NCBI GenBank assembly: GCA_964425255.1
Contig: CAYRMV010000120.1
Coordinates: forward strand, 1 to 9,697
Direction of reading: 5' to 3'
DNA length: 9,697 bases
Source: CAYRMV01 sp964425255
GTDB lineage: Bacteria; Bacteroidota; Bacteroidia; Flavobacteriales_D; Crocinitomicaceae
The notes under the pieces were generated by a model, which saw nothing but the letters and a program-made list of their open reading frames with translations, had not been told where the DNA came from and made no database searches. The translations under genes and the position numbers were made by a program. Below are positions 6,353-9,697 of this stretch, in pieces. How positions within the stretch are numbered: the stretch's first letter is position 1; every line of letters begins with the position of its first letter.

Positions 6353-8524
6353 ATGAAATTCTTTTTGATTCAATTTTTCATTTTTGCTTTTTTATTTTCG
6401 ACACATAGTCAAGTAAAAATGCCTTCGTCTACCCGCTTAGATGTACAGATTATTCAACAAAGTTGGAAAGAAAACAAGGAAAAAGCTTCTGTTTCGCTAC
6501 AGCAACATTTTCCATTGAATAAAATTCATGGGATTTGGTATGTTTCATTTATTGGAAAAGTGAATGCCAGTTTTCAACCTTCCATTTTACCAGAAGGAAT
6601 TCAAGTTGGAAGTCGAATCAATCAAATTGTGACTCTTAAAGTACCCGTTGATCAATTGTACCAACTTCAAAACCTTTCAGGAATTTCTTATTTGGAAATG
6701 GCATGTTTGGTTCGTCCTCTTTTGGATAAAGTAGTTAAAGATGTACGCGCAGACAGTGTTCACATGGGAATTTCACCACTTTTACCATATACTGGAAAAG
6801 ATGTTTTAATCGGAATTACAGATTGGGGATTTGATTATACGCACCCTATGTTTTATGATACAGCAATGACTCAAACGCGAATTTTAGCAGCTTGGGATCA
6901 ATACAAACAAAGTGGTCCAAGTCCAGTTGATTTTTCTTACGGAACAGAATATTCAACCATTCCATCTTTACTTGCCGCGGGTTCGGACACGGCAAACATT
7001 TACAGTTATGCCTATCACGGATCTCATGTTGCCGGAATTGCTGGTGGAGGAGGTGCAGGTACAGCTTATCGAGGTATGGCATTCGAATCACAATTCTTAA
7101 TGACTACTTTTTTGATTGATGTTGCTTCCGTCTTGGATGCGTATGCTTGGATGAAAGACAAAGCGCAAGAAGCGGGTAAGCGATTAGTTATTAATCAAAG
7201 TTGGGGATTACATCACATTGGGAATTTAGACGGAACTTCTTTGTTAAGTGAAGCGATTGATGCGTATGCGGATTTAAACGTTGTTTTTGTTTCTTCTGGA
7301 GGAAACAATGGGGATGTGAACTTTCATTTGAAAAAAGAATTTACACAAGCTGATACAGTCAAAACACGGGTTAACTTTTACAGTTATGCTTCAAATACAA
7401 ATATGTTTGGTCAATCTGTAATTGCTTGGGGCGAACCGAATCATCCTTTTTCAACTTCATTTCAAGTAACTTCCAATAATGGGACTGTTCTGGGTTCGAT
7501 TCCTTTTTATAGTACATCGGATAATGTTACCTTGTGGGATTCCTTGTTTATTGGGAATGATACAATTGTATATTCATTAGCATCTGAAAATGCAAATAGT
7601 CAAAATAATCGTCCACATGTTCGTTTGAGAATCAAATCAAAAAATACGAATAACCGGATTTTGCTAAGAATTGCAGCTGAATCGGGAACGGTGCATGCAT
7701 GGAATGTAACTGATTTGGTGACAGATGTCGGTAATTGGGGAATGCCATTTTCTATCTCAAGTTCTGGAACAGTAGCAGGAGATAACAAGTATGGAATCAG
7801 TGAACCTGCATGTGCAAACAGCACCATTGCCGTAGCAGCTTATGCAGCTGAATATTTCACACCTGGTGGAACACTAGTTGGAGGTTCAATTGCTGGTTTT
7901 TCAAGCATTGGTCCAACGTTGGATGGACGTATTAAACCAGATATTGCAGCTCCAGGGGTTTCTGTTGCTTCATCTGTTTCTTCATTTACTGATAATAGCT
8001 TTACTACTGCAACAACAGTTGATTTTAATGGTGAAACATATCCTTTCACTCGAATTTCAGGAACATCCATGTCAGGTCCAGTTGTTTCTGGAGTTGTAGC
8101 TTTGATATTGGATGCAAATCCCTTTTTGAGTGTAAGTCAGGTGAAAGAAATCATTCAAACAACAGCTAGAACAGACAATAAAACAGGTGTAATTCCTGTT
8201 GGAGGTAGTACTCAATGGGGGGCTGGTAAAATCAATGCTTTTGCAGCAGTTAAACTGGCTTTAAATACAGTTCAAACAGATGAGTTGAAATTTGATCAAC
8301 ATGCAATTATTGTTTATCCAAATCCTGCTGAAAACAGCGTTTTTATCACAGGAAATGAAAGCAAGTTGATTCAATATGAATTGATAAACAACATTGGTAT
8401 TGTGGTGGATCGAAAAGAAGGACAGTCATCACAAATTGATCTTAGCAACTATGCAAAAGGAGTTTATCGTTTGGTGTTGACTTTTGAAAATGGAACAGCA
8501 GTTCTTCCTGTAATTAAACAATAA
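6353..8524 (+). CDS. T9SS-exported subtilisin-like serine protease (peptidase family S8)
   Basis: The 723-residue product has a signal peptide (1-20, FFLIQFFIFAFLFSTHSQ), a probable N-terminal propeptide (about 21-135), an S8 catalytic domain and a C-terminal type A sorting domain (about 650-723, with VYPNPAENSVFI and YAKGVYRLVL). Catalytic residues are all present: D157 in GITDWGFDYTHP, H222 in YHGSHVAGIAG, oxyanion N318 in VSSGGNNGD, and S572 in ISGTSMSGPVVSGVVAL. About 140 beta-rich residues (about 325-465) sit between N318 and the GISEPACANSTIAVAAYAA segment, an insert reminiscent of the jelly-roll insertions of CspB-like and some other S8 enzymes. The enzyme is predicted to cross the inner membrane by Sec and the outer membrane by T9SS, ending on the surface or outside, where it would degrade protein. 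Substrate is unknown. The start is fixed by the signal peptide; the stop is one base before the GNAT start, implying co-transcription. Confidence 0.93.
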   Translation: MKFFLIQFFIFAFLFSTHSQVKMPSSTRLDVQIIQQSWKENKEKASVSLQQHFPLNKIHGIWYVSFIGKVNASFQPSILPEGIQVGSRINQIVTLKVPVDQLYQLQNLSGISYLEMACLVRPLLDKVVKDVRADSVHMGISPLLPYTGKDVLIGITDWGFDYTHPMFYDTAMTQTRILAAWDQYKQSGPSPVDFSYGTEYSTIPSLLAAGSDTANIYSYAYHGSHVAGIAGGGGAGTAYRGMAFESQFLMTTFLIDVASVLDAYAWMKDKAQEAGKRLVINQSWGLHHIGNLDGTSLLSEAIDAYADLNVVFVSSGGNNGDVNFHLKKEFTQADTVKTRVNFYSYASNTNMFGQSVIAWGEPNHPFSTSFQVTSNNGTVLGSIPFYSTSDNVTLWDSLFIGNDTIVYSLASENANSQNNRPHVRLRIKSKNTNNRILLRIAAESGTVHAWNVTDLVTDVGNWGMPFSISSSGTVAGDNKYGISEPACANSTIAVAAYAAEYFTPGGTLVGGSIAGFSSIGPTLDGRIKPDIAAPGVSVASSVSSFTDNSFTTATTVDFNGETYPFTRISGTSMSGPVVSGVVALILDANPFLSVSQVKEIIQTTARTDNKTGVIPVGGSTQWGAGKINAFAAVKLALNTVQTDELKFDQHAIIVYPNPAENSVFITGNESKLIQYELINNIGIVVDRKEGQSSQIDLSNYAKGVYRLVLTFENGTAVLPVIKQ

Positions 8525-8525
8525 A

Positions 8526-9044
8526 ATGATTCGATCCATATTGAAAGAAGAAGTATCGTATGTGCGTAATGTTGCTTATCAAACATGGCCATCTACTTTT
8601 GCATCTATATTATCTGAGGAGCAAATTCAATTTATGCTGACTTGGATGTATGATGAAAATAAGTTGTTAGAACAACTGGAAAATGGACATGAATTTTATG
8701 GTTTTTTTGAAAATAATCAGCTAGTTGGTTTTATTGGTATAGAAGAAAAAGCACGCGGAAATGCATTTAAAATTCACAAACTATATGTTTTGCCAGAGCA
8801 ACAAGGGAAACAAATCGGTGTGAAATTGATTGATTTTGCACAAAATTTATTTCCTGAAAAATCCATCTTTTTAAATGTCAATCGGTTCAATCAAGCGGTG
8901 AAGTTTTATCAAAAATTAGGTTTCGTAATCGAAAAAGAAGAAGATATTTCGATTGGAAATGATTTTTGGATGAATGATTATGTCATGTTCAGAGAAAATC
9001 CTTCCAAATTGGCATCGTGTTCAAATCGATATCGCCACATTTGA
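8526..9044 (+). CDS. GNAT family N-acetyltransferase
   Basis: The 172-residue product has the acetyl-CoA-binding motif A at 83-104 (IHKLYVLPEQQGKQIGVKLI, with QQGKQIG at 92-98 as the pyrophosphate loop). Motif B follows at 117-133 (NVNRFNQAVKFYQKLGF), and a final conserved strand runs to about residue 155 (DFWMNDYVMF). Such enzymes move an acetyl group from acetyl-CoA to an amine in the cytoplasm; the acceptor cannot be told from sequence. The ATG at 8526 follows the protease stop (8522-8524) by one base, so translational coupling is likely. The last ~18 codons lie beyond the conserved domain and overlap the end of the convergent glycosyltransferase gene by 56 bp. A partnership with the secreted protease is not evident, since one protein is cytoplasmic and the other exported. 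Confidence 0.88.
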   Translation: MIRSILKEEVSYVRNVAYQTWPSTFASILSEEQIQFMLTWMYDENKLLEQLENGHEFYGFFENNQLVGFIGIEEKARGNAFKIHKLYVLPEQQGKQIGVKLIDFAQNLFPEKSIFLNVNRFNQAVKFYQKLGFVIEKEEDISIGNDFWMNDYVMFRENPSKLASCSNRYRHI

Positions 9045-9696
9045 AATGGCCTTTCGGACATGTTTTGTACCCATGAAGTCCACATGGTCGACAAGCTAAT
9101 TTTTCCGATGTTTCAGCAACAAAAGAGTGATCTGAAACTGGTCCAAAGCCAAATGAAGGAACCGTTGAGCAGAAAAAAGCGGTTACATGAGCATTCATTG
9201 CTGAAGCTAAGTGCATTGGGCCAGAGTCGTTAACAAATGAATGTTCGGCTTTAGAAATAAGTGCTGCGGATTGAAGTAAGCTCAATTTTCCTGCCAAATT
9301 CAGGCAGTTTTCATTTCCAATTCCATTCCGAATTTCTTCAAGAAGTTGATGATCATTTGGCGCACCAAGTAGAAAAATATTCATATTGAATGCGATGAGT
9401 TTCTGTCCTAATTCAATCCATTTACTTTTGGGTAACTGTTTGGTAAACCAGACAGAGGCAGGTGCTAAACAAACAAATTTATCTGAAGTGTAAGTGGAAA
9501 TTTCATTCCAATCATGTTCGGATGGAAACAAACTAGGTAGAATGAATTTTTCATCAGTATGTGTTGAAATACAATTAAGATTTCGTGTTATTTCATGTGT
9601 TCCGTTTCCGATTTCATGCGCATACTTGTTAGTGTAAAGTAATGAGAATGGATTTTTCTTAAACCCACTTACTCGCTTTGCTTTTGAAAATGTAGC
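8989..9696 (-). CDS. Glycosyltransferase family 9 protein, LPS heptosyltransferase-like (N-terminus outside window)
   Basis: The frame is open to the right edge, giving 235 C-terminal residues; a TTG at 9531 is internal, since the upstream codons continue the family pattern (GFKKNPFSLLYTNKYAHEIGNG, with GTHEITRNL shortly after, fragment residues 11-40). Further family signs are VCLAPASVWFTKQLPKSKW, IFLLGAPNDHQLLEEI, LAGKLSLLQSAALISKAEHS, the highly typical FVNDSGPMHLASA, and CSTVPSFGFGP. The end is cysteine-rich (CRPCGLHG, then CPKGHFKC). These match GT9 enzymes such as WaaF/WaaC, which transfer ADP-heptose to the lipopolysaccharide core at the inner membrane's cytoplasmic face. Most of the N-terminal acceptor-binding domain is missing from view, and the donor sugar is inferred from the family only. 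The last 56 bp overlap the GNAT gene on the other strand, though conserved sequence stops shortly before the end (MPIWKDFL). Confidence 0.9.
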   Translation of the reverse strand, partial: ATFSKAKRVSGFKKNPFSLLYTNKYAHEIGNGTHEITRNLNCISTHTDEKFILPSLFPSEHDWNEISTYTSDKFVCLAPASVWFTKQLPKSKWIELGQKLIAFNMNIFLLGAPNDHQLLEEIRNGIGNENCLNLAGKLSLLQSAALISKAEHSFVNDSGPMHLASAMNAHVTAFFCSTVPSFGFGPVSDHSFVAETSEKLACRPCGLHGYKTCPKGHFKCGDIDLNTMPIWKDFL

Positions 9697-9697
9697 G

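Noticed and set aside
7600..8099. Several 70-76 codon frames on both strands within the protease gene
   Set aside because: They are low-complexity shadows of the S8 coding frame; the conserved catalytic Ser region explains this sequence.
9529..9531. TTG start giving a 180-residue glycosyltransferase
   Set aside because: The frame continues upstream to the window edge with clear GT9 sequence, so the gene is cut by the window and does not start here.
1..9697. CRISPR array, tRNA/rRNA, insertion sequence or phage module
   Set aside because: Reading both strands I saw no regularly spaced repeats, cloverleaf-like sequence, transposase motif or terminal inverted repeats.

Overview
The window looks like chromosomal DNA of an AT-rich member of the Bacteroidota, most likely a Flavobacteriales-type organism (Crocinitomicaceae/Fluviicola-like is my guess, not shown by the sequence). 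The reasons are two proteins with type IX secretion (T9SS) C-terminal sorting domains, Bacteroidota-type promoter boxes (TAnnTTTG), few clear Shine-Dalgarno sequences, an ALDH4A1-like stand-alone P5C dehydrogenase, and a TPR-membrane signalling protein of a kind common in that phylum. No rRNA, tRNA, CRISPR array, insertion sequence or phage gene is visible.

Layout: (1) Bases 1-323 hold the 3' end of a very AT-rich gene whose product ends in a T9SS sorting domain. (2) On the minus strand, menF (isochorismate synthase) and menI (DHNA-CoA thioesterase-like) overlap by 11 bp and form a menaquinone-biosynthesis pair. pruA (glutamate semialdehyde dehydrogenase) lies upstream of them and is separated from menI by a clear minus-strand intrinsic terminator. 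(3) Divergently from pruA, on the plus strand, runs a 629-codon gene for a secreted or membrane TPR protein. Its C-terminal domain reads to me as a SpoIIE/RsbU-type PP2C phosphatase that has lost its metal ligands. (4) A minus-strand apaG converges on it with an 8-bp overlap. (5) A 381-bp gap follows, with a perfect-looking plus-strand terminator hairpin, a promoter-like box and a short direct repeat. Together these could encode a small RNA or leader. (6) A plus-strand pair follows, spaced by one base: a T9SS-exported subtilisin-like protease and a GNAT acetyltransferase. (7) The window ends inside a minus-strand glycosyltransferase family 9 (heptosyltransferase-like) gene that overlaps the GNAT gene tail-to-tail by 56 bp.

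Most genes are ordinary housekeeping or surface-export genes. The parts most worth a second look are the degenerate phosphatase-like domain, the hairpin-containing gap before the protease, the sharp base-composition step at base 323, and the 56-bp convergent coding overlap.
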